Assembly: GCA_035610365.1 (NCBI GenBank)
Contig: CM069432.1
Span: 266,969,177-267,033,176 of the forward strand
Length of the DNA: 64,000 bases
Origin: Aquatica leii
Taxonomy: Eukaryota > Arthropoda > Insecta > Coleoptera > Lampyridae
Direction of reading: 5' to 3'
Below are positions 1 to 11,600 of this stretch, in pieces (the first letter of the stretch is position 1; every line of letters starts with the position of its first letter). Made by a program: the position numbers and the translations under genes. Under the pieces are notes generated by a model. It ran no database searches and was not told the DNA's origin. It saw only the letters and a list, made by a program, of their open reading frames with translations.

Positions 1-679
1 CAAGGAAAAGCGCGGCGTTAGTCGCTTGGACCGTCCTGAAATCTTGCGCGTGATCTTGATAACTTCCATACCTTTGCGACAAAGGTAGGTAGCAGTGTCA
101 TCGATCGACGAGTCGCACAGAAGCATTCCTTGGATTATGGCTTTCAGGGGTTGGTCTCCCTTCAGTTGATAGGAGGGTGGGCTTCTTTTAGGACGTGCGT
201 CGCTCTACAAAAATCTTCGAGAGAAGCGACGTGGACTCCGTTCCGTGTTGTCTTTGCTCTGGAAACGTCTACGTTGTTTTCTCGCAAGGTCTGCACCGTT
301 TTACCGTAGTCCTTCTGGTTATGAAGAACGATAAGTGGGATTCTATCCTTGCAGGTCGTCTCGAGAGTGTTGTCATCGTCGAGCGGCTCTCTAGCTGCTG
401 GGCGCTTCCTCTTGTTGGACGCCACGGTTCACTCTAGGTCCATATCTTCCTCGTTGGCGGATTCGGCAACGGGCTCGGTGGTGGGCACTGCGGCGATCTC
501 GATGATGAGAACGCAGACGGGTTTGTTGCGCTTGGTCTTCGCTTGGATCTCCGTTGGTTCTGGGCACCGCGGCGAGTCGAGGGCTGCTTCTTTTTCTTCT
601 TCTTTATTTTCTTCTTCTTCGGCTGCCGCGGGGCTGGAGATGGAAGCGCAAGGAGCAGACGATCCAACTTTTCCGTCAT
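1..679 (-). pseudogene. Non-LTR retrotransposon ORF1 (Gag-like), 5' part, broken
   Basis: The ORF1 start lies at 679 on the minus strand and the reading runs off the left edge of the window. The first 80 residues are basic and Lys/Ser/Pro-rich with a long lysine run. After a frameshift near 425-434 comes a segment with IPLIVLHNQKDYGKTVQTL and a TRNGV motif, then another one-base shift near 170-180, then YQLKGDQPLKA. The order IVLH - TRNGV - YQLKGDQPLKA is what I know from the region before the zinc knuckles (PRE_C2HC type) in Jockey/R1-group ORF1 proteins, which bind element RNA. The zinc knuckles themselves would lie outside the window. Two frameshifts make it a pseudogene. Confidence 0.7.
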
Positions 680-984
680 CTTGCTTTTATAGCGTAACGA
701 CTGATGTCGACTTTCAACGAGTTTTTATTTGTTCTTTTGGAGTATTTTTCTGCTTTATGCGACTTTTGGACACAATTGATTGGTGATACTTATCGAACTG
801 GAAAAAGATCTTTTATTCACGTTTCTTCTTGGGTTGGGTGTTATTGTATGTAGGTTAGTTTTGGATTTTAGTGTTTGGTTTTTGACGTATGGCTAAATTT
901 CTATTCTTATAATTGGCACATCAGATCTGAAAGCCGATTCAATTGAGTTAGTCGTCAGCAGTTAAGTTACGAGAAAATCTTCGT
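680..984. other. Non-coding, probable 5' UTR of the ORF1 relic
   Basis: No gene is visible. It lies directly upstream of the minus-strand ORF1 start and ends where an unrelated integrase relic begins near 985, so it is probably the 5' untranslated region of that non-LTR element. The exact 5' end cannot be fixed. Confidence 0.3.
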
Positions 985-1138
985 AAAAAAAACAATAGTA
1001 GCGGTTTTTATATCCAGGGAAACAGTACAGTATGTAGACATGTAGATCTTGTAGCGACACCAGTGTTTAAAGGCTTCATCGTTCGTGGCAATATGTGACG
1101 TAACGTAATAAGATTGCTTCGTTGTGAGAAGAACAGAT
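985..1138 (-). pseudogene. LTR-element integrase relic, first part
   Basis: This stretch aligns by eye, without large gaps, to 26855-27000 inside the Gag-integrase reading frame of element E, which covers the end of the integrase zinc-binding domain and the following linker. The alignment breaks exactly where a TGTTACAAG LTR end starts at 1139 and resumes at 3337. It is therefore the remains of an older relative of element E that was later hit by LTR insertions. No open frame survives. Confidence 0.6.
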
Positions 1139-3336
1139 TGTTACAAGTTTCTAGACGTTTCCTAACTTTGCACGGCTAGCTTTCAATAGTATTGAAACAA
1201 TTTCTATTTGGAGAGAGGGGAGGTCCAAACAACAAGAATTTTATAATAAGCGACAAATCTCGTTTTGCGGAAACAGCTTTTGTTTGATCACTATAGAAGC
1301 TTTGAAGCTTGGACTAAAATATTTAAGGTCCGTAAAGTTGGAGGAAAGAAGAAATAAATGAAATACGTCAAACTTGATTTACTTATTACTTACTAATTAA
1401 CTGTATAAATATCAGCATGCGATAAAAATTTATGTCAGACTAGTAGTAATAGCAAACAAAATTCGCGAGAATTACCGTAGTGACAACGAATCATAATAAA
1501 TTTGACTTACCCAAATCGGGTGGTAACCTTAAGAAAACGTTTTCTTAATGGCTCACCTGTAATTAAGCTTACTAAAAAATCGTGTCAAACTAGTGACTTA
1601 CGAAATCTACAACGAAGTACAACTTAACATTTATAACAAGGAAAAATAAAGTGAATTTCATTGTTTGCTGTTTACGTGTGTAATTTATTAAAAGTTGTGT
1701 TAAAGGTCCATGCCTTGTAGTATAGGAGTTAAGTGTTTGTTCGATGCTTTGCTTTTAGAATTATTTCCACAATTGTTCCGAATGTTCCTGACCCACTAAA
1801 GGGACGCTTGAAAATTTTAACCTTTTGGTGTAGATGATCGTGACCCACATTTTGTTACAAGCTTTTGCTATTTACGAACCTGCACGGCCAACTCGCAATA
1901 ATCGGAGAGAGGGGAGGTCCACACTAAATACAGAAAAGATGTTGCAGGGCGCCAGAGCTTATCCCAAAGTAATTTTCTATCTTGCTCAGGACAGAACAGG
2001 ATACTTGTAACAAGATGTTAGGTTCGTAATGCTGAAAGAAGCGAAAGAAAGAGAAAAACTAAATCGTTCATATCAATTGTACTTTAATTACTCTATCACG
2101 ATAAATATAGTCAAAGTTAAATAGCCAAATCTAAGTAGGTACTAGCGAGAATATACAAAATAGAATAACCGCAGGATCGGCAACTTACACTACACGTCAA
2201 ACAAAAGTGTAGCCACCAAAACATATATAAAACTTTATCAATAAGTAACATTAATAATAATAATTTACGGTGGATATAAGCAGCAAGCGATAAGTCATTT
2301 ACTTAAGCTAATTTAGTAACAATAACAAGCAACAAATCAAATCGAACGTACGATTAGTAATGATAATCAGTCGTGAGTATACACCGTAGCGACAACGAAT
2401 AAATAGTAACAATTGACTTACCAAATTCCAGGGCGACTTTCAGAAAAACGTTTTTCCTACTGGCTTCCTGCAATTAAACTTCCTGAAAAACAATCGCGTT
2501 TACCTGGCGACTCACAAACTACAAATAAAAGACACATTTAAGGAACAGTAATCGAACCGACACTTATCGTATGCTGTTACATTAATTTTCCGCCTATGGT
2601 GGTGTTAAGTAATTGCCTCCGAATAGAATTCAATCGTATCCAGTAATCAGGATCTTCCGAACAAGGTGATAGTCATCAAGGTATTAATTGCCTCCGAATA
2701 GAATTCAATTGTATCCAGTAATTAGGATCTTCCGCTTACGATTATAGTTTTTCCTTGAGGATTTTAGGTAACGATAAGAATCCCCTCAATCATGGAGGTA
2801 GCACATGGCGCTGACAAAAGACATAAAAATTACCTTTAATTAAAGAAAGAACACAATCAACTTACTCTGCGTGAACAAATTAGTTATTTAAGGAAACTAC
2901 TAATTTCCATCGTGTCCCAACACGTGGATGATTTTAGAGAACGAACTTTCACTCACGCAGACATAGATTAACACGTGTACGATGTTCAAGTCAAAATGCC
3001 GGTCCTCGCCGGATGTCGCTTGCTCAACCCAAAGTGACCAACGAATCCGATAGATGGCGTCGAGAAATATAAAAGTAATTTTTAATTAAACCAATATACA
3101 GGGTAATGCATTATTTAAATTTATGCACGTAACAATTTGAATGATACGATACACATAACGCCCCAAGTAGACGTTTTAAGAAAATTTTATTTAAATTTAA
3201 GCAGCCATATTATGTGTGCAATAGCTCGAACGGAAATGACAAGCACGATACTCGTTAGATGGCGTCAAGAAGAATGACTAATTTTAACTAACTACAACAT
3301 GCATGGTAGCGAAATTTAAATTCAGAGCACGTAACA
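1139..3336 (-). mobile_element. Solo LTR 'A', interrupted by solo LTR 'B'
   Basis: It begins TGTTACAAG and ends GCACGTAACA, the same termini as the LTRs of element E, and shares the sequence order of that family (a GGGGAGGTCC block near the left end, a GTAAGT splice-donor-like site on the minus strand, an AGAAAACGTTTTC block). Removing LTR B (1853-3138 with one copy of its duplication) leaves about 912 bp. The flanks are two parts of one integrase relic. A short duplication (GAT, possibly AGAT) is present, but the exact edge is ambiguous by one base. Confidence 0.65.
1853..3134 (-). mobile_element. Solo LTR 'B' nested inside LTR A
   Basis: TGTTACAAGC at the left and GCACGTAACA at the right bound a 1,282-bp LTR. 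It is flanked by a perfect 4-bp target duplication, ATTT at 1849-1852 and at 3135-3138. It contains the family block CGAACCTGCACGGCCAACTC and a minus-strand GGTAAGT at 2416-2422. A local duplicated segment (ATTGCCTCCGAATAGAATTCAA, near 2616 and 2690) lies inside. No coding content, so it is a solo LTR left by LTR-LTR recombination. Confidence 0.75.
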
Positions 3337-3430
3337 GATACGTATGAACTCAACAACCTTATGTCTCATATGAGACCAGTAGAAATGACACCGAATAGAC
3401 TCTAACATGCTTCTAATACTGCGGTGCTTT
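3337..3430 (-). pseudogene. LTR-element integrase relic, second part
   Basis: Resumes the alignment to element E (27003-27110) at the point where 985-1138 stops. The run covering the HHCC finger region (the 'YWPHMRP' equivalent, seen as CTCATATGAGACCAGTAG on the + strand) is recognisable. The alignment ends near 3430. Together with 985-1138 it shows one ancestral integrase gene interrupted by LTR A. Confidence 0.6.
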
Positions 3431-3459
3431 CTTTAGTTTAGTCTTTTTTCTTCAATGTA

Positions 3460-3685
3460 TCTCGACAATCGTATTTAATGTGTCCGCATGTGTCCACATC
3501 CATAACAAGGTAGACCCTGTTTTACTGGTTTTCGAATGTTAAATAGCCATAATCATTGGGCTAAATCTTTCTGGCAAATCAGCCAACAGCTGTATGATTC
3601 AACTTTGGTCCTGTATCAATCACCTGGTTCATAAATGTGTACATGGAGTCACAATTTTCGAAACGAGTGTTTATTAACTGGCGCG
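3460..3685 (-). pseudogene. Ty1/copia-type Gag relic with zinc knuckle
   Basis: Minus-strand translation gives MYTFMNQVIDTGPKLNH, then LADLPERFSPMIMAI, then CYGCGHMRTH...DCRD. The pattern 'LPE-x-F/Y-x-PMIMAL' followed by a CX2CX4HX4C knuckle is that of Ty1/copia Gag proteins. The knuckle is broken by a one-base shift, two in-frame stops are visible and the segment between capsid and knuckle is shortened. No polymerase was found nearby. Confidence 0.5.
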
Positions 3686-3689
3686 GCAA

Positions 3690-5567
3690 ACGTATCCGTC
3701 TTGTAAATTTAATGTACAGTAGCGAAAATAGACTTCAATTTGTTCTACACAATATAAAATTAATTTTGATTTTGCACTAATCTTTTTTTGCTTAATTTTT
3801 GTAATATTTATCTTATTTACTGGCTCCATAACCTTTTGAAATAATTAAAATGTTTAAAAATCATTAACTATAAATTTGAATATCACAGCCAACTTAACTC
3901 ATAATGTATAATTTCAATAAAATACAAGAATTTTTCAGAGTTTGAGATACTGCCAAGTGAAATTTACGTTTATTGTTTGTTGTGTTGTGGTAACCAATAG
4001 TATTAGGCTCGATTTGCACAGATATATCTTTATAATGAGACGTAGTTAATGTCCCGTTTTTTCTTTTCATGAGTGTACTTGTTTCGTAAAAAATTTTCTC
4101 CAGAAATTCAAAGATGAGATCAAACATTAACATAAGGCCTCAAAAGTCGCAAATCCGACACTGATTAAACTCATGTGTGAAATTCTCCTTGTTCTACAAA
4201 CAATTATTTTAGCAAAATAATTTGTTTATATAAATTTAATTGTAATTTTACGATTATTTAAATTTGATGCATATTAACGTTATTGTTTGTAATTTAATAT
4301 CCACCGCGTGGTCGATGGACGTCGTCCTTTTGATCGTATTCACTTAATTTGAATTAAAATATTTAAGCCGAAGAAAACGATATCGGAATATTGTATTTGT
4401 ATTATGGTGGGGTAAATATACCTGGTTGTTTTCATAACTATTGGGTACTTGTTTGGCCACGGCAAAAGATCGTGGGATTGTCCCAGGTGAAAGACAAGTA
4501 GTTTAAATATTTAACTACTTGATTGCCGCCCACTTGCAACTACCAAGTATTACAACATGATCGCAATTTGAAATAAACGCCTTGTATGAATTATTTAACA
4601 AAGATAGAAAAACGCACGATCGGAAAATTATGTGTTATACGACAACTTTCTATAAGCGCTGAAAAATATTTATCAACTGGTGAGAACGCACACGTGATTG
4701 CAATAATCGTCTTTTCCGATGCGTATATTATGGCACGGTGTCCAAAACAAGATTTGTTCTTAAGTTTATACTTTGTTTTTGTTTACGTCTCAGCTGTCTG
4801 TTGTTTTAAGCATAATTTATGAAGCAGATGTTTTGATTGAAAGAAAAAAGTAATTAAGAGGGTAGCACTTATATGGTAAGGAGGCGAACATTAGTATGTA
4901 AGTTATGCTTTTAAATAACGCCAAAGCTTGAAGTTTATGGACAAAGCCGATACCCGACGCATATTTATATATGCAAACTACTAATTAGTTTCTCTTCGGA
5001 ACATTTATATTTGGAAACATTTATTAAAAATTATTAACGAATTAACGGCATAAATATCTTTCGGTTATTAAGTTGTATAAAACTGTTACTTGATTAAAAG
5101 AGACTACGGTAAAAAAAGCTCTTAAAAATAACTATGCATTCGAGTTTGGGATTGTAGTTTATCCGTAATAATCACTTATTAGTCGTAATTTTCATTCTAA
5201 TTTATTAATTTACACGTCGTTTACGGTTAACTAAATCGTATGGAATAAATTTTTTCAGGAACGGATCTTACTGGTAATGACAGTAGTTGCAAATTTACGA
5301 TTTGTTTCATTTAGAACGCAAAAATTATTGGTAATTTTTACTAGTACCTAGTCCCAACGAAATATTTTTCTGGATTTTTGACTCATGACAGGCATGTGCA
5401 GCATAATACGTTTGAAATTTTTCAAGTTGCTTCTTGCAAGCTTCAATTTAAGAATATCAGTATCGATATCAATAAGAATGTAACAATTTTTTTAAACTTA
5501 TTTATTTATGAACGAATATTTTACTTGGATGGAAACTGCAAAAGTTGAACATATGTTCCTCATCGCA
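3690..5567. other. AT-rich stretch without recognisable gene
   Basis: Only short chance ORFs occur. The one repeat seen is a block near 4045-4085 (ATGTCCCGTTTTTTCTTTT then GAGTGTAC) that recurs several times at 60.0-63.9 kb. Nothing else could be assigned. Confidence 0.4.
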
Positions 5568-6603
5568 ACGTTGTTATCGCCAGCAAACGGGGCTAGACGA
5601 TCGATGTGGACCGCTTTTGGCTTGCCTCTGCGTGGTTTTCGGATGCGACATATGACGACATAAGGGCCCTCGCATTGCCTCTGCAGCTTCGGCGACAGAA
5701 CACGTCTTCTTTGGGGATTATACAACCACACCATATCGCCAGGTTGAAACCCGCTATTTTGTGCTTTGACGTCATATCTAGTCTTCATTCTGTCGCTGGC
5801 ATTTGTTTGTACTGATCCTAATCTCTTTGGTCTTCGGACACTAATTTTGCTAAGTTCATTCCCATTGTTCTATTCATTCGTTCAACCATGTCATCAGATT
5901 AAGGATGGAGAAGCGTGGTTCTACTTTTTGAAAACGCACAAACTCAAAGTTGCGACCTTGGTCGGAATGTAATTCCAACGGAGCCCCAAACCGACAGAAA
6001 AACTATTTCACTACTACGTTTGCGACTGTACCTGCTTCTTGATTCGGTATGTCGTAAGCCTCTGTCCATTTCATGAAATAATTCATCGCCACCAGGTTGT
6101 ATTTGTTTTCCGAACATTCTGGAACGGCCATGCGATGTTAATCGCTACTTTCTCTAAAGGGCTTCCCACGTTATAACGTTTCATCGGTGCTATTTTACCA
6201 AACCATTTCTTGATGCGCAGATCGTGCACTTACGGCATATTTCTCAAACTTTCCCTAATGTCTTCTTTACGCCAAAGTGTCTTCTTGATGTACCATCTTG
6301 CAGATGCTGCAACACCTGTGACACTTGGTTCTTTGGCACTACCACCTGAAATCTATTTCTTGTGCCCTTGACACTCTAGGGATTGCTTAAGAAGACCGTC
6401 TTCTACTCTCAAAGAGTCACACTACACCCAGTATGCTTTGATGTTTTTGCTCAAAGCACTCACTTCTTCCCAGGTTGGTCGTCGGATATTTGCTTTCTAG
6501 TTCAGGATTACTCTTATTTCGGGATCGTTTTTTTGTTCGCGGTGCAACTGCTCAGGTTCCCACTTGGCATCAATTAACGCAGTTTTTTGGAGACATTCAA
6601 TAT
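5568..6603 (-). pseudogene. Gypsy integrase fragment (third copy of the gypsy-1/2 family)
   Basis: The right end encodes a match to the start of the pre-integrase linker of gypsy-1 (KWEPEQL). The left end encodes the integrase C-terminal segment: MKTRYDVKAQNSGFQPGDMV, WLYNPQRRR, then HIDRLAPFAGDN. The region between follows the gypsy-1 integrase order but with many stops and frameshifts. The homology stops within the codons after FAGDN, so the macrodomain tail and LTR are absent. It is a dead internal fragment, about 1 kb. Confidence 0.7.
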
Positions 6604-6639
6604 TGTATAAAATTGTAATCTGGCAACCCTGCGCGGTGC

Positions 6640-6779
6640 CGTAATATGTCTGACAAGCGCGAAAATTATTCTTGGCCGAAACTATAGGTCAATAAAGTGA
6701 AATATTCATGTTTTTATCGAACCGTAGTGCCTTGGCAATAGCGGGTAGCTATTTATGTTCCCGAGATACGACATGTTTG
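6640..6779 (+). mobile_element. Partial 5' LTR of BEL-B
   Basis: Sequence directly upstream of a tRNA-Arg-type primer site, with a polyadenylation signal AATAAA near 6691. It is inferred to be the 3' part (R-U5) of the BEL-B 5' LTR. The other LTR of this element was not found, so the left limit is a guess. Confidence 0.4.
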
Positions 6780-6797
6780 TGGCGACCGTGACAGGAC
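6780..6797 (+). other. Primer-binding site, tRNA-Arg type (BEL-B)
   Basis: TGGCGACCGTGACAGGAC. The first 14-16 bases are the tRNA-Arg complement used by many insect BEL/Pao and mdg1-type elements to prime minus-strand DNA synthesis. It lies about 80 bp upstream of a Gag-like start at 6875. Confidence 0.65.
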
Positions 6798-6874
6798 TTG
6801 GCGGTTAATTATTAGTTGTTGTGTTGTAGTATTTGTTTTAAAAACTTTGAACAATTAGTTGTGCGGTTTTTGAA

Positions 6875-7132
6875 ATGGATGCCGAGCTGGAAGTAAAGAA
6901 AAGACTGTTCAAAATGCTTCGTACCTTGCTTACAAGGTTTATGAATGAATTGGAGAGCGAACAGGTGTTGAAAGAAACGTTGCAAGATAAGTTTACTGAA
7001 TTGCAGGTGGTCACGTCTAAAGTCTTTAATCTACGGTTAAGCAACAATGCTAGTGAGGAGGAGGAAGTGGACCCACTAACTACCCAAACTTGCTTGCTTC
7101 AAGTTCGCCACATAGGGGATTGTACGATTTAG
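6875..7132 (+). pseudogene. BEL-B Gag N-terminus (interrupted)
   Basis: An 85-codon frame downstream of the primer site. Residues 8-55 form an amphipathic, coiled-coil-like segment (LTRFMNELESE...LKETLQDKFTELQ) resembling the N-terminal region of BEL/Pao Gag proteins. It stops soon after an acidic EEEE run. The rest of a + strand BEL Gag starts at about 12952, right after the 5' end of non-LTR copy L-a, so I infer that L-a inserted into this Gag. Alternative: a separate BEL fragment. Confidence 0.5.
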
Positions 7133-7440
7133 GTAATATATTTCGAGATGAAGGATCATCTGTTTAGACGAGTTGGATGGGCTTATATTACAGGTTCGTG
7201 CTTAGAGAGCACGAGGTTCCGCAAGGCACCTACTTTTCGGCTTATCCTCGCTTCTTAGGCTAGAAACCGAGTAGGTGGGAAAAGGAAACGTTATTGTAAT
7301 GGACAGGATGAGGCTAGCTAGTCAAGTCAGCTACGCCTAAAAAGAAACTGAAAGTGTTAGTTTTCTAAAGTAATAAGTCCCCATGCAATTAAATTACTAA
7401 ATAAATACCCTACTTCGTCATAGCTGACTATATAAATAAA
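7133..7440. other. Unassigned junction between BEL-B and non-LTR copy L-a
   Basis: No coding signal. It should contain the rest of the left BEL-B segment and the 3' untranslated region of L-a, but I could not place the junction; no poly(T) tract marking the L-a tail is visible. Confidence 0.3.
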
Positions 7441-7659
7441 TCAAAATACCATGCAAAAATTAATTAAGTTAGACTCTGGTCTTACCTTACGGTCATCATC
7501 GAACTCCCGACAAGCAAGAATTCTATGTGACGGAGTATCAGGAACACCACACGACAAACATCGGTCGTCATCTGAAACGCTGATGCGTTTTAGATGGCAA
7601 CGGAACCCGCCGTGCGATGTTAGAATTTGAACGGTTGCTCGTCCCGGATCGTGGGACAT
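7441..7659 (-). pseudogene. L-a ORF2 C-terminal zinc motif
   Basis: Encodes DPGRATVQILTSHGGFRCHL then DRCLSCGVPDTPSHRILACREF. The 'LTxHGxF..HL' block followed by a CX2C...HX4C arrangement is the typical tail after the reverse transcriptase in R1/I/Jockey-group ORF2 proteins and is thought to help bind nucleic acid. The frame ends at 7441. Confidence 0.65.
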
Positions 7660-8096
7660 CTTGATCCAGTTTAGGATATTGGGTATCGTGGAATAAGCGT
7701 TACGCCCCTTATGGGTTGTATCTCATTGCTGCTGCCATTCATCCAAGATCAAAGTCTTGAGATGACGCTTGAGGGCCGAAACGGAAGGAAAATCTACGGT
7801 GGAAACTTGCTGGTCTCAAAAGCTACAAGTGCCAGCCCTTGAGAGAACTTTGATGCAGTATGTTTCTTGCAATAGGAGATGCAGAGGGGGATATTTTGCC
7901 TCGACGCATAAGGAATCGATAGGAACTGTACGAAATGCCCCAAGGATCGTACTAAAGAACAAGGACTGTAGAGATGCCAGTTTCCTGACAATGAGTATGT
8001 TTTAGTGTACGGTAGTAAATGTCTAATCCATATGTGAGCATAGGGATGACTGCACTATTGAATGTGGTCACTAATGATTTAATATGTAGGTTCTAT

Positions 8097-8813
8097 TTAC
8101 GAGGAGAATTCTTGTAAAACAAATTCAAGACACTTGTTAACCACATAGGAACAGTGTTTGACGAATCTCAGTTTCTGATAAAGCAAAAGTCCGAAGTATT
8201 TGAATTCAAAAACCCTTTGGACTGGTATATCGTTTAGTCGAATTGTGGGATCTCTTGACAACGGGGAGCCAAAAACGATGTACTTGGTGTTGTCTGCTGA
8301 GACTGTCAATTTGTTGTTGGCAGCCCAGCAAGTCAAAATGTCCAGGCACTATCGTGATTTTGCCTCTAGGTCGCGTCTATTGTCTGCGGATACTGTGATA
8401 GTAATATCATCCGCATAGGCAAAAATGTCGCAGTTATCAAATAAGTCTCGTTCAAGTAAGGAATCAACAACAACGTTCCACAATGTCGACCCGAGCCTTG
8501 GTGGCAACCTTTTGTCAGTCGTTTTTTATAAGAACAGTCAGAAACGTTCGTGGAATAAGAGATCGAGCGACTCGATAAATAACTACAAATGACGCGTATT
8601 GCGTCTGCAGGTGCTCTCTTGACGACGAGAGCTTCAATTATTGATGACCACCATACGTTATTGAACGCTCCGGAAATGTCTATAAAAATGCAGAGTCTAT
8701 ACTTGGAGACGTTCGTCGAAACTTTTGTCATTAATTTACGAATGGCCTCTGTTGTCGATTTTCCAGGAACAAAGCCGTATTGACTAATGGAAAAGTCGTT
8801 GTGAAGGAATACT
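8097..8813 (-). pseudogene. L-a reverse transcriptase, central and C-terminal part
   Basis: Minus-strand pieces show IFIDISGAFNNVWW (the first catalytic aspartate block), RVICSYLSSRSISY, FAYADDITITVSADN (the YADD active site, near 8400-8430, read through a frame break), and a thumb-type segment with FKYFGLLLYQKLRFVKH. These are domains 3-7 of a non-LTR reverse transcriptase, which copies element RNA at a nicked target. At least two frameshifts separate the pieces. The upstream part of the domain lies beyond solo LTR C, at 10250 onward. Confidence 0.75.
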
Positions 8814-10249
8814 TGTTACATGCTTTATGTCTTACGAACCTTGCACGGCCAACTCACACAGTCGGAGATAGGGGAGGTTCAAGGGAATTATGCTTAAGGG
8901 CGCCAGATCTAATCCAAATTAACACTTCTGCCTCGATCACGACAGACGGTCCAAACTTGTAACTAAATTTGAGGTTCGTAATCCTTATTACTCTGATGTT
9001 CGAGTAGCCAAAATTAGTTAATAGGTAACGATAACTACAAGAGAAAGAAAAAAAATAAAAGAGAGATTAACAAATATAACCACTTTAATGTATTAACGTA
9101 GAAGATTAACAAGAATATATGAAATTTTTCCATTCATCCATGCTCGAACGATTACTAAGTATAATTAACAAATATAAAAACTTTAATTTAGCAGCGTAGC
9201 AAATTGACAGATGTATATTAAATTCTTCAATCCATAAATACTAGAGAGGCTAACAATTATGATTAACAAGTGTAGAAAACTTTGATTTAGCAACATACAA
9301 GATTAACAATATTATATCTAATTCTCAGTACATGAATGCCAGCAGTATCGGCAACACACAATACATATGTAAGTCAAGTCAAAACGAACAGCGAAGAAAA
9401 TTTCGTAGTAAATATTGTTTGTACACAGCATGCGATACAAGTTAACTGATAATTGAAATTACCTTATTGGTAACGTAATTACGGACATTAACATTAATCA
9501 AAGTTCTGTGAGTAACTTTCGTGACAGCGATATAAAAAGTAATCAAATAAACTTACCCAGAGTCCAGTGTCCACTTGCGCAAAGAAAACGTTTTCCCTCG
9601 CTAGCAGCCTGTAATAAATATTGACTAACAAACAGTGTCACACAATAACTCACGAAGAATAGGAAGCTACAAAATCAGTATTAATAATTCATTGAATGTT
9701 ATATAAGAACCCGTTGTATCGAATGCCGTAGGTTGTAATTTCGAACAGGTGGTTGATAACACAATCGACTTTTATCTACAAATCAGCATCTCCGACGCAT
9801 TGTTCGACGAGACCTCGTTGTTGTTTAAATAGCAGGCCCTCACGACAGCTTATATGCTCGGTAGCGGTATTTATCAATCGTACTTATGCATCCTTATTAC
9901 TACTTGAAGCGAACAAGTGCTTGCAACGTGGTGGAACCGGCTATCACAATAATACAGAAATTACGAAGGAATCTTAATAGATTGGAGACAAAATATCTTA
10001 CCCTGTGCCGAAAGAATCGTAATAAATTCGAAATAGCCTTATAAATTTGTGTTCATCACAAGTGATGTCTTTAAAAATTTAAGAATCAGTTCATATTCCT
10101 CGGCACCAACCCGTTCACGTAGTTGACAACTTCAAAAATGGCTTCGCAACCTCTCAGTAACCAAAAAGGTCGGCAGAGGGCGTCAAAACCAGAAACTAAT
10201 TTGAAGTCGATATACAGGGTACTCAGTTATGAAAATTTCGCACGTAACA
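8814..10249 (-). mobile_element. Solo LTR 'C' with perfect TACT target duplication
   Basis: Begins TGTTACATGC and ends GCACGTAACA, 1,436 bp, flanked by TACT at 8810-8813 and 10250-10253. Shares CGAACCTTGCACGGCCAACTC, GGCGCCAGATCT, a minus-strand GGTAAGT at 9551-9557 and the AGAAAACGTTTTC block with LTRs A, B and those of element E. It splits the L-a reverse transcriptase, so it is younger than L-a. No coding content. Confidence 0.85.
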
Positions 10250-11600
10250 TACTGTCTTGTAATTTCTTTAACAATACATGTTCGAAAAACTACCCACATT
10301 GAACACAAGAATTAAATAGACCAATGAACGCAGAAGAGACGGAATCTTGTACGATTGTTCTTAGAACGTTACAATGTACTCCATCAGGCCCGGGAACTTT
10401 ATTCTTGGTAATTCTGCTAGCCACCGACGCTGTGTCCTCTTTTGTAATTACCCAGTCTGGTCGGGATTCAATTTTTGCAAAAGATCGGGATCTAATTCGG
10501 GCTTGGTAAGGATCGTCGTTTGTCGGATCGTCGTCTGGGAAAGGGGAACTAACAATTGACTAAATTGTATCTTGCTCTGTGAGAGTATATCTGTCACCGT
10601 CACGGACGTTAGAGCATGATTGGATAGCCAAGAACTTGAGAGAGAGTGAGAAAGTTGTATAAACTAATCACCACGGACTCGCTGCCATACTTTTCTCAAC
10701 AAACCTTTGCCATGAGCAAAATTTTTCATTCTTCACTGCCAGTTTGTACCGGTGAAGGGATTTTTGTGTTTGCTTTCCTAAGCAACGTACGACTCGCTTT
10801 AACCTATATAGCTTTGGAGTCCACCTCGGTTTAAGCTATTTCGGCTAGACACGATGATTAGCCTGGTCAGCTTATCAATGGAGACGTTTATAGAATTAGG
10901 ATCATGGCATTTTGCTCCACGTGGAAGATAAGTAGCAAAAAGGGCGCTCTTTGTTCAGCTTGACTATGTGTTTTACATCTAGGATACGCTTAGGGATCGG
11001 AACCGGTCGAGGATTTTCGACGGTTAAATCAAAACTTATAAGTCAATTACTTACCAGTTAGAATTTTTCTTTGCTAAAACTTGCGATCCACGAGGTTCTC
11101 TACGCTTCTGCCTCGTTCGTCAGTAATCAAGGAGTGTCAAAGTGGCGATTTAGAATTAAAGTTACCTAGTATAATAATTGGGACGCCTTTTAGTTCGTCC
11201 AAAACTCTGTCTAGATGTTGTAGATGAATGCGAACATCCTCGCTTGTTGGCCAATATACGCCAACAACACCCAAGGAGTTGTTTCCAACTGTAATCATGG
11301 ATACGGCAGTGCAGTCATTAGTTAGATGACTGAGGGTAACTACTCCGACGGGCTTCGCGCTATTGAAAACAATAGCCGAGAAATACCGCATAGAAGTGGA
11401 TGCGGTGATCTTGTTAAAGGGCAAGGCTGCCCCAGCGAGCCTATACCTTGAATCAGAACGATACACATAGGGCTCTTAGGTCGGTAAAATGTCAATGTCG
11501 TTGTCGGAGGAGAAGCCCATGACTTCCAAGGTTGCAGCACGAGAACGCTGAAGATTCTCTTGTGCAATCCTAAGAGTCAGAGGAGCGTTCTTACTGTCCA
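10250..11600 (-). pseudogene. L-a ORF2: endonuclease and start of reverse transcriptase
   Basis: Near 10385-10425 the minus strand reads ASRITKNKVPGPDGVHCNVL; PGPDG is the first conserved block of non-LTR reverse transcriptases. At 11137-11466 the endonuclease reads SMITVGNNSLGVVGVYWPTS then IIILGNFNSKSPL, matching the 'GVYxPP...GDFNA' core of APE-type endonucleases, which nick the target DNA. The expected GDFNA aspartate is changed to asparagine (GNFNS), which would damage catalysis. Frame breaks occur between these parts. Confidence 0.7.

Noticed and set aside
349-786. 145-codon + strand Ser-rich frame
   Set aside because: It is the antisense of the lysine/arginine-rich ORF1 relic on the minus strand; composition is explained by that.
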